Part shown: piece after piece, positions 1 to 9,236 of the stretch
How the letters are laid out: each line of letters starts with the position of its first letter
Numbering within the stretch: the first letter of the stretch is position 1
Assembly (NCBI GenBank): GCA_027486835.1
Contig: JAIXOJ010000104.1
Span: 1-64,000 of the forward strand
Direction: 5' to 3'
DNA from: Chitinophagaceae bacterium
GTDB lineage: Bacteria > Bacteroidota > Bacteroidia > Chitinophagales > Chitinophagaceae
Length of the DNA stretch: 64,000 nucleotides
Notes under the pieces: generated by a model
What the model was told of the DNA's origin: nothing
Database searches by the model: none
The model's input: only the letters and a program-made list of their open reading frames with translations
Program-made: the position numbers and the translations under genes

Positions 1-373
1 AAGAATTTATTGTGGCATCCGCACTACTGCGGAAGGTAGTCTAAGAATTTATTGTGGCATCCGCACTACTGCGGAAGGTAGTCTAAGAATTTATTGTGGC
101 ATCCGCACTACTGCGGAAGGCAGTCTAAAAAGTTTTTGTGGCATCCGCACTACTGCGGAAGGCAGTCTAAGAATTTTTTGTGGCATCCGCACTACTGCGG
201 AAGGCAGTCTAAGAATTTATTGTGGTATCTGCACTACTGCGGAAGGCAGTCTAAAATCTTTTTCAATCATCTACACTATTTGAGATGACAGTCCAGAAAG
301 TTTTTCAATGGTCTCCACTAGTTGAGAAAACAGTCCAGAAAGTTTTTCAATCATCTGTCGCAACATCCTAGAA
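1..373. repeat. 42-bp tandem repeat array with a dyad in each unit
   Basis: About nine head-to-tail units of 42 bp. Units at 1, 43, 85, 127, 169 and 211 are nearly identical; units at 253, 295 and 337 have diverged strongly. Each good unit contains CCGCA-ctac-TGCGG, a 5-bp inverted repeat. In the diverged unit at 253 the arms become CATCT/AGATG around the same centre. The array runs off the left edge, so its full size is unknown. A short open frame passes through it only because 42 is divisible by three. It sits just upstream of a glycosidase gene. Confidence 0.95.
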
Positions 374-424
374 CGGCTTATTTCCTAAGTTGGAATAGGT
401 AGAAAATATTAGCATTAAATAATC

Positions 425-3184
425 ATGAAATTAGAAGCGTATAATAAATTGGTTGTACTGGCAAGTTCCCTGGCCATTATTGGTTTGCAAAGCATTTGTG
501 CGCAACCGTTAATCGACTTTCATTTGCAAGCTCTATCAAAAACGCACTCGGTTACTGCGCCTGCTTGGGGGCCTTATTCTAAACGGTATGCGGGCATTTC
601 GCATATTGCAGATAGTAGCACAGGTACTCGTTTAGATGTAAGTGTAGTTACTGGTTTTTATAAAGGGAGGGTAATTGTACCCAATGTAAAATACCAATCT
701 GATTTTTATCCTTGGCACGCTTCTAAGGATCTAGAAAATTATGCTTTTAGGGAAGAAATAGTGTGGAAGGATAAGGTATATAGCGATATTTCTTTCAAAA
801 AACTAAGCGACGATGCTCGTCAAATGACCATTGAATTGGTCAACAAAACCGATGAAAAACAGGGATTGTCCGTGAATATCATGGTGGGTTTACAGTATGA
901 AAACACACCCGTTAAGGTTCAAATGCCGCAAGGAAGGTCTTGGATAAGTGCCATTAATTATTCTACCCTTGCATACAAAAAGCAAAGAGCCGATGATAAT
1001 TTAAGAGCAGATGGATTATTAAAAGGGGAGGTAAGGAATAGCCAATTTACTGGCGGCAGTGGGCTTGGGGATAATTTTGGTTCAGAGGCGGGAGATAAAG
1101 TGGGCTATACAATCAATAACCCATCTGCCATTAAGGATGGATGCTTATTGATACGATATAGAATAGCCCAAAATGCAAAAGCTAGTTTGTTGGCATCAGG
1201 ATTAACCAATCAAACCATTGAATTAGTAGGAACTGGCAATTTGGTAGAACAGCAAATCAATATTGGGACTGTAAAAGCGGGTGTATCTGAATTAGCATTC
1301 ACAGCACAAACCAATACGGCTATTGAATTGGATGGTTTTTGCTTGATAGAAAAATCAGAAGCCGACAGCGTAAAATTTATTGCTTATAGCAAACAGCCTA
1401 AACCTTTAGTTGAAAGGACAATTGGCAAGCAAGGCATCTTATTGAAGTATGAAAATCTTCCAAAGTATTACGGCATTTGCTGGGATGCCGAAGTGGGTAA
1501 TGACATCCGAGAAATTCTTACAGACGAATATGACAACGCCATAAAAGGTGCTACTGATTTTATAAACGAAAACAATTACTCGGTAAAAAAAGATACCTAC
1601 ACTTCCAATATTTGGTTGCGTAGCTTTACTATTAATCCCCAAACATCCAAAAAAATAAATGCCATTTTATGTGTAGGAACTAAAGCAGAAGTGCTATTGC
1701 AAATGCAGTTGTATTTGAAAAACAACATTGCACAATTGAATCAGGAACAACCCATTGAACAGGAAAACATCAATACCGAGGGAAAGCCCTATTTATTTAG
1801 TCAGCAGATTATGAAAGCCACGATGTTGCAAAACATCGTTTATCCGCTTTACACCCAACAAGAGATCATTAAACAATTTGTTCCCGGCAAGCGGTGGAAT
1901 AGTCTATACACTTGGGATGGTGGTTTCATTGGTTTGGGAATGTTGGATGTTGATATTCAAAGAGCCGTTGAGGCATTAAATGGGTACGTAAATGCACCGA
2001 ATACAGCCAATGCGTATATCCATCATGGTTCGCCAGTGCCTGTTCAATTTTTAATTTATCAAGAACTCTGGAATAGAACACAATCCAAAGAACTGTTGCA
2101 ATATTTTTATGAGCGTTTGAGAAATTACTACCTGTTTTATACTGGTCAATGGGGTAGTTCCACCACAGGCAAACTAAAATCTGGATTGCTAAACACGTTC
2201 GATTATTTCTATAACTCTGGTGGTTGGGATGATTATCCAGCCCAAAGTTTTGCTCGGAACAAGAAAATGTATAACACGGTTGCTCCAGTTATCAGTACAT
2301 CAATGGCCATCAGAATTGCAAAGTTGATGCAGGTAGCAGCCACCACGCTAGGCATTGAAGCGGATAGGAATATTTATCAAAAAGACATTGACAAGTTTTC
2401 CAAGGCCATTCAGCAGTATAGTTGGGATGAAGATGCGGGATATTTTGGTTACGTAAAACACGATTCCGTAAGTCTTCTATCCACAGGAATTCTTCGTACC
2501 GATAAGGGTGTAAATTATAATATGGGTCTAGATGGGGTTTATCCGTTAGTGGCGGGAATTTGTACCCAAAATCAAAAAAGTAAAATACTAGCACACTTAT
2601 TCTCCCCCAAACACTGTTGGACAAATTTTGGCATCACAGCAATAGATCAATCTGCACCTTATTACAGCGAAGACGGCTATTGGAACGGAACAGTATGGTT
2701 TCCCCATCAATTTATTTTATGGAAAACCATGCTCGGCATTGGCGAAGGAGTTCGCGCCAATGAAATTGCGTCAACGGCTTTAAAAGTGTATAAAAAGGAA
2801 GTGGATTCCACTTATAATAGTCTTGAATTAATCAGATTAAGCACAGGACATAGTAGCGGATGGCACCAGTTTTCTGGATTGTCAGCACCAGTGCTTAATT
2901 GGTTTGCCGCCTATTACAAGCCAGGTTCTTTAAATGTGGGGTACGATGCATGGGTAATGAAAAAGGTGTTTAATGAAGATAATACCAAGCTAAATGCACA
3001 AATAAAATTCACAGGAACTGAAAAAAATAATGGGGTACTAGTCTGTATGAATAGCTACAAGAAATTCAAATTAACCATCAATGGAAAGCCCCAAAACTTC
3101 GACGAATTTGTGCCAGGCACTTTATCCTTTAATGTAAGTGCAAAGCAAAATGAGTTGGTAAATATTGAAATTACTCCACAATAA
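425..3184 (+). CDS. Secreted six-hairpin glycoside hydrolase, MGH1/GH63-like
   Basis: The 919-residue protein starts with a signal peptide ending near SICAQ, so it is exported. The N-terminal half (about residues 30-450) looks like a beta-sandwich region. The C-terminal half is an (alpha/alpha)6-barrel of the GH63/mannosylglycerate-hydrolase type, with LYTWDGGFIGLGM, then GGWDDYP with Asp602-Asp603, where this clan keeps its general acid, and YWNGTVWFPHQF near the end. The substrate cannot be read from sequence. It is first in a run of plus-strand polysaccharide genes, 18 bp before the next, so co-transcription is likely. GH clan G membership is fairly sure; the exact family is not. Confidence 0.8.
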   Translation: MKLEAYNKLVVLASSLAIIGLQSICAQPLIDFHLQALSKTHSVTAPAWGPYSKRYAGISHIADSSTGTRLDVSVVTGFYKGRVIVPNVKYQSDFYPWHASKDLENYAFREEIVWKDKVYSDISFKKLSDDARQMTIELVNKTDEKQGLSVNIMVGLQYENTPVKVQMPQGRSWISAINYSTLAYKKQRADDNLRADGLLKGEVRNSQFTGGSGLGDNFGSEAGDKVGYTINNPSAIKDGCLLIRYRIAQNAKASLLASGLTNQTIELVGTGNLVEQQINIGTVKAGVSELAFTAQTNTAIELDGFCLIEKSEADSVKFIAYSKQPKPLVERTIGKQGILLKYENLPKYYGICWDAEVGNDIREILTDEYDNAIKGATDFINENNYSVKKDTYTSNIWLRSFTINPQTSKKINAILCVGTKAEVLLQMQLYLKNNIAQLNQEQPIEQENINTEGKPYLFSQQIMKATMLQNIVYPLYTQQEIIKQFVPGKRWNSLYTWDGGFIGLGMLDVDIQRAVEALNGYVNAPNTANAYIHHGSPVPVQFLIYQELWNRTQSKELLQYFYERLRNYYLFYTGQWGSSTTGKLKSGLLNTFDYFYNSGGWDDYPAQSFARNKKMYNTVAPVISTSMAIRIAKLMQVAATTLGIEADRNIYQKDIDKFSKAIQQYSWDEDAGYFGYVKHDSVSLLSTGILRTDKGVNYNMGLDGVYPLVAGICTQNQKSKILAHLFSPKHCWTNFGITAIDQSAPYYSEDGYWNGTVWFPHQFILWKTMLGIGEGVRANEIASTALKVYKKEVDSTYNSLELIRLSTGHSSGWHQFSGLSAPVLNWFAAYYKPGSLNVGYDAWVMKKVFNEDNTKLNAQIKFTGTEKNNGVLVCMNSYKKFKLTINGKPQNFDEFVPGTLSFNVSAKQNELVNIEITPQ

Positions 3185-3202
3185 CAATTTAAACATAGAA
3201 TA

Positions 3203-5581
3203 ATGAGAAAGACGATAATGATTGCTGCCATTGCCCTTTGTGTATCCAATTTGTATGCTCACGAATTAGCCTGCAATGATGTTTCACAAGCAATTGTTGC
3301 ATCAGGGGGTAAAAAAGTGATGACCCATTGCAGAGGACTAGGGTGTTCACCATTAATTGAAAAACAAAATGACAGTGCCATAGGCCATTGGTCTTTTTCA
3401 TCGAAAGGTTTGCCTGTTTATAATTATACGGGCCCAATACCTTTTTATGCGTTGGACAAAGACGGTAAAGATGCTAAACTGCCCGAGGACCCTTTTTTTC
3501 TATTGGGGAATTATAAAATGGCATTGGTTACGCATACCAGTGGGATTTTCCAACTGTTTACTGCACAAAGGGCTTGGGCAAGAATGAATGCTGCCGAACA
3601 ACCCAATTATGGATGGAACGATGCCACCATTGTTTTTAAAAATGATAAAATCATCAATAAAAATCAATTAGTTGGGCTGCATTCATTGGCCACTAACAAT
3701 GCAATCGTGCAACGAAATTTTGGGGTGGGCTTTGCCAGATATACCTATCAGCTAAAGAATAAAATAACCTGTACCCGCATCATTTCCGTAAAACCATCTC
3801 CCAAAATAAACGAAGGCAACTCCTCGTTTATTGTAACCGTGGTGCTAACTAACAATGGTAAAACCACGCAGGAGTTGGCCTATAGCGAGCGGATGTTGGC
3901 AACATTCGATTTGAATGGTTTGCAATACACACCCAAACAAAAACGCCCCATTTTATACATACCCCAAATAGGTATTGATGCCGAAAAAAAAATTGCCCTT
4001 GCCGACATCACCTACAAAACCAACACCTTGCTTCAATTGTCCACAAAGGATGCGCGATTTATCTATGACCTTAATCCTGCTTCGTTATTTATGTATTCCA
4101 GTAATACACAAGGGAAAAATAATTCCGTGGTTACCGCACAAAACGATACGTTGGCCACTGAAATCAATACCCTTTTAAAGCCAGGCGAAACAACCACCTT
4201 CCATATTGTCATTGGGGTAGCAGAAGGCAAAGGGTTTGCTGCTGTACAAAAACAAGTGGATGATTTGTGGAGCGAAGCAGATAATAAAACACTAAACGAG
4301 GGCTTGTTTGCTGATTTATGGAAAAACAAACTGCCCGATTTATCTAAAGAAAAAAATGAAGTTTTAAGAAGGGAAATGTTGTGGAATGCCCACGTGGTGG
4401 AAGCATCTGCCAAGTATAGCGAGTACTACAAGGAAACTTTTATACCACAAGGCACTGTATATAGTTACCATTTTGGTGATAATATTTCCAACCGCGATCA
4501 CCTACAAGCCGCCCTTCCCGCATGTTATACCAATCCTGCATTGGCAAAATCTTGTATCCGCTATGTAATTAAACATTCCGAAGCGGATGGGGAGATAAAA
4601 AGAGGCAATTCTGGTTTTGGCTACTCGCCCCCATCGCTCTACAAGGAAAGCGATGAGCAATTGTTTTTCTTCAATACCATTGCTGAATACTTATTAATCA
4701 CCAAAGATTTTGGCTTTCTCAAAGAAAACGTAACCTATTATCCTGCGGAGAATGGCAAGATGGATTTGCTGTTGAATTTCCTGAAAAAATATTTTGTGTA
4801 CCTACGGGATGAAGTAGGGCGAGGGCCAAACGGCTTAGTAAAAATTTTGAATTCCGATTGGAGTGATAGTTTTTTTGAGGAATATTCCCCCAACCGATAT
4901 TCTTGGTCAGCAGAATCGCACCTTAATTCCGCAATGGTATTGTCGATATTTCCAAAACTAACCGAAGCCCTCAAGCAATCAAAAATGCCCGAAGCGGATG
5001 CATTTGTGGATGCATTGGAAGCTTACAGAAAATCAATGGAACAGTCTTTTATGAAAGACCTTGGCGACCGAAAATTTTCTGCTAGATCTTATTTGAATAG
5101 TAAATTAAGATTTGGGGTTGACAATGTGTGTGTGGAGCCGCAAGGATATTTACTGCAAATTCCCAATTTGCCCAAAGAGCGCAAACAAGAAATGTATGCG
5201 TACATAAAAAGTAAAATTTTAGCGCCTGAACCAATCGGTGCCAGAACAAGGGAAAAAACATTGTGGGGCGGCAAAGCAGAAGGCGAAGATGGGGGCATTT
5301 GGTTTTCATTGGAATATCCGCTATTGCTGGGCGTTGCCACATTTGACAAACAAGAAGCAGAATCCTTGTTAATGAAATTCTCTTTCCAAAACTATGCAAA
5401 GCAATATCCCCAGTATTGGGTAGGCCAATGGACAGCAGCCGATGAAGTAAACTCTACCCTTTATCGGGAGGGGTTATATGCATTTTGGGTGTCCGTACCC
5501 AATTACAGGCAAGTATTTCAAGGCTATTGTTCCCACCCGCATACATGGCCATTGTTTTGTTATTTCAAGTTGAGGGAATAA
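3203..5581 (+). CDS. Secreted GH94/GH36-like glycosidase or phosphorylase
   Basis: 792 residues with an N-terminal signal peptide (ALCVSNLYA). Residues up to about 340 form a beta-sandwich of the GH94/GH65 kind, followed by an (alpha/alpha)6 catalytic region. At residues 552-555 it has DWSD, in the place of the DWND motif of cellobiose-phosphorylase-type enzymes. Further on are SAESHLNSA and VEPQGYLL, also typical of that fold. The export signal argues for a hydrolase or an extracytoplasmic role, because true phosphorylases are usually cytoplasmic. It follows the previous glycosidase after 18 bp. Specificity is unknown. Confidence 0.72.
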   Translation: MRKTIMIAAIALCVSNLYAHELACNDVSQAIVASGGKKVMTHCRGLGCSPLIEKQNDSAIGHWSFSSKGLPVYNYTGPIPFYALDKDGKDAKLPEDPFFLLGNYKMALVTHTSGIFQLFTAQRAWARMNAAEQPNYGWNDATIVFKNDKIINKNQLVGLHSLATNNAIVQRNFGVGFARYTYQLKNKITCTRIISVKPSPKINEGNSSFIVTVVLTNNGKTTQELAYSERMLATFDLNGLQYTPKQKRPILYIPQIGIDAEKKIALADITYKTNTLLQLSTKDARFIYDLNPASLFMYSSNTQGKNNSVVTAQNDTLATEINTLLKPGETTTFHIVIGVAEGKGFAAVQKQVDDLWSEADNKTLNEGLFADLWKNKLPDLSKEKNEVLRREMLWNAHVVEASAKYSEYYKETFIPQGTVYSYHFGDNISNRDHLQAALPACYTNPALAKSCIRYVIKHSEADGEIKRGNSGFGYSPPSLYKESDEQLFFFNTIAEYLLITKDFGFLKENVTYYPAENGKMDLLLNFLKKYFVYLRDEVGRGPNGLVKILNSDWSDSFFEEYSPNRYSWSAESHLNSAMVLSIFPKLTEALKQSKMPEADAFVDALEAYRKSMEQSFMKDLGDRKFSARSYLNSKLRFGVDNVCVEPQGYLLQIPNLPKERKQEMYAYIKSKILAPEPIGARTREKTLWGGKAEGEDGGIWFSLEYPLLLGVATFDKQEAESLLMKFSFQNYAKQYPQYWVGQWTAADEVNSTLYREGLYAFWVSVPNYRQVFQGYCSHPHTWPLFCYFKLRE

Positions 5582-5785
5582 CTATTAGAGACAAACACTG
5601 CATTGTTGTTTGGTAGATATTAAAGAGTTAAACAGGAATTAAAAAGATAAGTAAATAGGTTTTTGGATTTGCAGAATAAAGGACTGACTTCGATTCTTCA
5701 ATTCAAATAACCAATCGACAACCAATTGTAAATCAAAGTTTGGGTAAAGAATTTACCCAAAGAAATAAAAAATAAAAAGAAAAGT

Positions 5786-6898
5786 ATGTTTAGGTCACTC
5801 ATTTTTGTATGCTTATTCCCTGTTTTCGCATTAGGGTGCAGTAAAAAAAGTGCAACAAATAGCAATGTTGCATCAAACACAGTATTAGCCACTAATCCAT
5901 TAATTGAATACAATGGACGATTTGATTTTACAGATCCATTGCAGCCAAAATGTTCTTTTTCAGGTGCTTCTATTCGAATTATGTTTCAAGGCACGAGTAT
6001 TAAGGCAGTACTTAGTGATAATAGTACCTCTAATTATTTCAATGTGATAGTGGATGGATTGGTAACAAAAAGAATCCTCTTGACCGCTGAAAATTCAACT
6101 TACGTTTTAGCCTCTGGTTTATCTGATGCTGTTCACGAAATAGAATTGTATAAACTCACAGAATCGACTTTTGGAATAACAACATTTAATAGTTTTATTT
6201 TGGAGGAGGGGAAAACACTTGTGCCTATTACCACTACAAGAAAATTGTTTTTTGAGTATTATGGCGATTCAATAACCTGTGGGTCAGGTATTGAAGGGTC
6301 ATCTACTTCTAGCCAATCAAACGGTAATCAAAACCACTATCTTTCTTATGCCGCTATCACTTCCCGCAATTTCAAGGCAAGGCATCAAGCAGTAAGTAAA
6401 TCTGGGGTAGGTTTATTTTTAAATTATACCAATACCGCTGTTCCAACTGATGTAGAAAGTGCAAATAGTATGAACAACTATTTTGACAGAATTCATTGGT
6501 CTTCTGCAACACCACTTTATCAATTCCAAAAAACGCCCGATATGATATTCATCAATTTAGGAACAAATGATTTTTCTAAAGGGGTAAACGATGCTAAATA
6601 CGAAGCAACTTATTATGCCTTTATTGACAAATTGCAAGTAAAAAGTCCGGGGGTTGATATAGTGGTTTTATTAGGGCCAATGATTTCCGGCTGGAACTAC
6701 ACACATTTCAAACCAATACTTCAACGAATAGCAACAACTGCAAATGCTAAAAACAAAGGAAAGGTTCATTTTTTTGAAATGTCCCAACAAGGTGCATTGG
6801 GTACGGGTTCGCAAAACCATCCAAATGTGGCACAACATGCTAAAAATGCACAAGAACTCACCGATTTTATAAAGACTATAAAGCCATCTTGGAAATAG
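5786..6898 (+). CDS. CE2-type acetylxylan esterase lipoprotein (SGNH fold)
   Basis: 370 residues. The leader ends in a lipobox (ALGC) at about residue 18, so this should be a lipoprotein. Residues 40-145 fit the jelly-roll N-domain of carbohydrate esterase family 2. The SGNH hydrolase domain follows: GDSIT with nucleophile Ser162, INLGTND (block III) and a C-terminal HPN containing the catalytic His. The family removes acetyl groups from xylan and related polymers. With the GH11 xylanase two genes downstream this suggests acetylated xylan. The 204 bp before it show nothing certain. Confidence 0.82.
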   Translation: MFRSLIFVCLFPVFALGCSKKSATNSNVASNTVLATNPLIEYNGRFDFTDPLQPKCSFSGASIRIMFQGTSIKAVLSDNSTSNYFNVIVDGLVTKRILLTAENSTYVLASGLSDAVHEIELYKLTESTFGITTFNSFILEEGKTLVPITTTRKLFFEYYGDSITCGSGIEGSSTSSQSNGNQNHYLSYAAITSRNFKARHQAVSKSGVGLFLNYTNTAVPTDVESANSMNNYFDRIHWSSATPLYQFQKTPDMIFINLGTNDFSKGVNDAKYEATYYAFIDKLQVKSPGVDIVVLLGPMISGWNYTHFKPILQRIATTANAKNKGKVHFFEMSQQGALGTGSQNHPNVAQHAKNAQELTDFIKTIKPSWK

Positions 6899-6950
6899 TA
6901 AATCAAGAATTTAGTAGAAAAAACGTCTCATAATAATAAAAAATAGAAAA

Positions 6951-8345
6951 ATGAAAAAGTGTTTAATTATCGCTCTCTTAGTTCCTGTATTTGCATTTGC
7001 TTGTACAAAAAAATTCTTTAATGGCAACTCAGTTGTAACGACAAGTACAACAGCTCTGCCTAAAGGACTTCGTTATCTCTATGTTTCTACCTCAGGGAAT
7101 GATGCAAATGATGGCTCTAAAAACCGACCATTTTTAACAGTAAATAAAGCGGCAGAAGTTGCCATTGCAGGTGATGTGGTGGTAGTAAAATCAGGTACTT
7201 ATGTTCCTAGTTCCAAAATTACCCCTGCCAATTCAGGTACATCAACCAATCCAATCATTTACTATTCAGAAGTAAAAAATGAAGCAATTGTTGATGGTAG
7301 CAATTCAGTAGATGGTACAAAGACTGATAGGCGTGGATTATTTGATCTTAAAGATAAAAGCTGGATAATAATTGATGGATTAAAAATTGTCAATGCTAAA
7401 TTCTGGGGTATCATGGGTACTGGCGGCAGTGACATTACGGTGAAAAATTGCAAGACTTACAACACTGGCGCATCAGGCATTTGTATAGCTGGGTCAACAA
7501 AAGTTTCTGTTTTATATAATGATGTAGAAATGGCTTGTATGATAAATGACAAACCAACTAATACAGGCGAGTGTATCAGCTTGCCATCAGTAGTAGGTTT
7601 TGAAATAGCGTATAATACCGTTTCAAACAGGTTGACTGATCCTAACAATGGTGGAGAAGGCATTGATGCTAAAAACGCTTGCTCGAATGGATCAATACAC
7701 CACAATACAGTTTTCGATTTAAAAAGGGTGGGTATATACATAGATGCCTACAAAAAAAACATCAATAACATTGAGGTATATGCCAATAAAGTGTATAAAA
7801 CGGGTGGTGGAATTACCGTTGCTAGCGAAGAAGGAGGTAAGGCTAGTAATGTAAAAGTGCATGATAATCTTGTGTATGATATTGGCACCATCGGAATTAG
7901 AATTGCGGGGTACTTAAATAATGGGCCTCTTGAAAACATAGATGTTTACCACAACACCATTTACAATTGTGGCAATAAAGGAAAATGGGAAAATTGTGGT
8001 TTACTCCTTGAAGCTTCTAATCCTGCAAACTCTGGCTTTAGCATCCGCAACAATATAATCAGTGGCTGCCCCATTCCGATAAAAAGCAATACCTCTCAAA
8101 ACTTTCCAGTCACCGTAGATAACAATTTGTTTTTCGGTTCAATAGGCAAGTTCTCTGCTCAAACTACAGTTACAAATACCATCAATTTAGATCCCCTTTT
8201 TGTAAATCCTTCCACCTTGGATTTTAAATTAAAAGCCAATTCTCCTGCTATCAATAAAGCAGTAGGAATGCCCATGTCAATTAAAGATTTTACCGATTTC
8301 ACAAGAGATGCTAAGCCAGATTTAGGTGCTTTTGAATATAGATAA
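6951..8345 (+). CDS. Parallel beta-helix lipoprotein, likely polysaccharide-active
   Basis: 464 residues with a lipoprotein leader (FAFAC, Cys18). YVSTSGNDANDGS followed by AGDVVVVKSGTY is the standard opening of right-handed beta-helix proteins of the DUF1565/polysaccharide lyase type. Successive coils then carry NxxxNxxxG-like rungs, including GGEGIDAKN and IHHNTVFDLKRVGIYID, and the protein ends with LGAFEYR, the usual end of this group. Such proteins are often lyases or glycosidases on uronate-rich polymers, but no catalytic set can be assigned by eye. It lies 52 bp after the CE2 esterase and shares its type of leader. Confidence 0.75.
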   Translation: MKKCLIIALLVPVFAFACTKKFFNGNSVVTTSTTALPKGLRYLYVSTSGNDANDGSKNRPFLTVNKAAEVAIAGDVVVVKSGTYVPSSKITPANSGTSTNPIIYYSEVKNEAIVDGSNSVDGTKTDRRGLFDLKDKSWIIIDGLKIVNAKFWGIMGTGGSDITVKNCKTYNTGASGICIAGSTKVSVLYNDVEMACMINDKPTNTGECISLPSVVGFEIAYNTVSNRLTDPNNGGEGIDAKNACSNGSIHHNTVFDLKRVGIYIDAYKKNINNIEVYANKVYKTGGGITVASEEGGKASNVKVHDNLVYDIGTIGIRIAGYLNNGPLENIDVYHNTIYNCGNKGKWENCGLLLEASNPANSGFSIRNNIISGCPIPIKSNTSQNFPVTVDNNLFFGSIGKFSAQTTVTNTINLDPLFVNPSTLDFKLKANSPAINKAVGMPMSIKDFTDFTRDAKPDLGAFEYR

Positions 8346-8368
8346 CCTATCAATAATTAAACTGAAAT

Positions 8369-9136
8369 ATGAATCAATATACTTTGAAGAAAAATACCTC
8401 AAAATACCTGTTTGCTTTTTACTTGGTTTTCTGTAGTTGCTTGGGTCTACATACCTACGCGCAAAAATCTGATACGCTCCACAACTACGAAAGCGGGACA
8501 AAAATTAACAAGACTGCATATTGGCAAGTAGGAAAAGATTACCATGCTGAAACTTGGTTTGGAAATATTATAGGTGAGGCAAGCCTAGCCACCTATGGCA
8601 GCAAAAGCTTTCAAATCGATTGGAACCTTACCCAGTATGGTTTTTTGCACGAAGTAGGTTTGTACGAACTCAATGTTCCCGTTGATTCTGTAAACCCCAA
8701 AGCAAAGGGTAAGTACAAACATTCATTTAAAAATATAACGGGTGCAGGTGGCTACACGGGCTTGTACGGTTGGTTTGGAAAACCAGGTACCCCCGAATCA
8801 ATTGAGTTGTATATCAATGAAAATTGGGTAGGCAATCCATCCATCAATACCAATGACTTAGTGAAGAAAGGCACCATAACAGTTGATGGAGCTACCTACG
8901 ATATATACACCCGCCCACGCAATGGGAAAAAATTTGCCCAATGGTGGAGTAATCGAACATCCCCACGCACCAAAGGCACCATTTCTTATGCAAAGCATTT
9001 TCAAGCATGGCGAAAATTGGGATTGCCTGCTATCAATTTAACCCGACTCACTTATGCTTTTGAATGTACCTGGGGTGCTCCTACTGGTGGAAGTTTAAAG
9101 TATCATTATTTTAAAATTGGTAAGCCAACATTGTAA
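8369..9136 (+). CDS. Secreted GH11 endo-1,4-beta-xylanase
   Basis: 255 residues with a signal peptide ending near HTYAQ. The beta-jelly-roll GH11 fold is recognisable: YTGLYGWF leads into ESIELYINE, where Glu146 matches the nucleophile; ATYDIYTRPR is the thumb strand; FAQWWSNR and the AKHFQAW helix follow; YAFECTWG places Glu232 as acid/base. Both catalytic Glu residues are present. It should cut xylan internally outside the cytoplasm. It diverges from classical GH11 at the N-terminus (residues 40-100) and lacks a carbohydrate-binding module. It sits 23 bp after the beta-helix gene. Confidence 0.88.
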   Translation: MNQYTLKKNTSKYLFAFYLVFCSCLGLHTYAQKSDTLHNYESGTKINKTAYWQVGKDYHAETWFGNIIGEASLATYGSKSFQIDWNLTQYGFLHEVGLYELNVPVDSVNPKAKGKYKHSFKNITGAGGYTGLYGWFGKPGTPESIELYINENWVGNPSINTNDLVKKGTITVDGATYDIYTRPRNGKKFAQWWSNRTSPRTKGTISYAKHFQAWRKLGLPAINLTRLTYAFECTWGAPTGGSLKYHYFKIGKPTL

Positions 9137-9236
9137 GAGATTAATCACTATAGTAATATTGATAAAGAATTAAAAATTTTATAGTACGTTTCAATTTACA
9201 TTTCAGTATAAATCTTAAAACTTGCTGATAGCAATT

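Noticed and set aside
94-288. 64-codon open frame of HYCGRQSK repeats
   Set aside because: It is a direct reading of the 42-bp array; no signal, start context or non-repeat sequence supports a gene.
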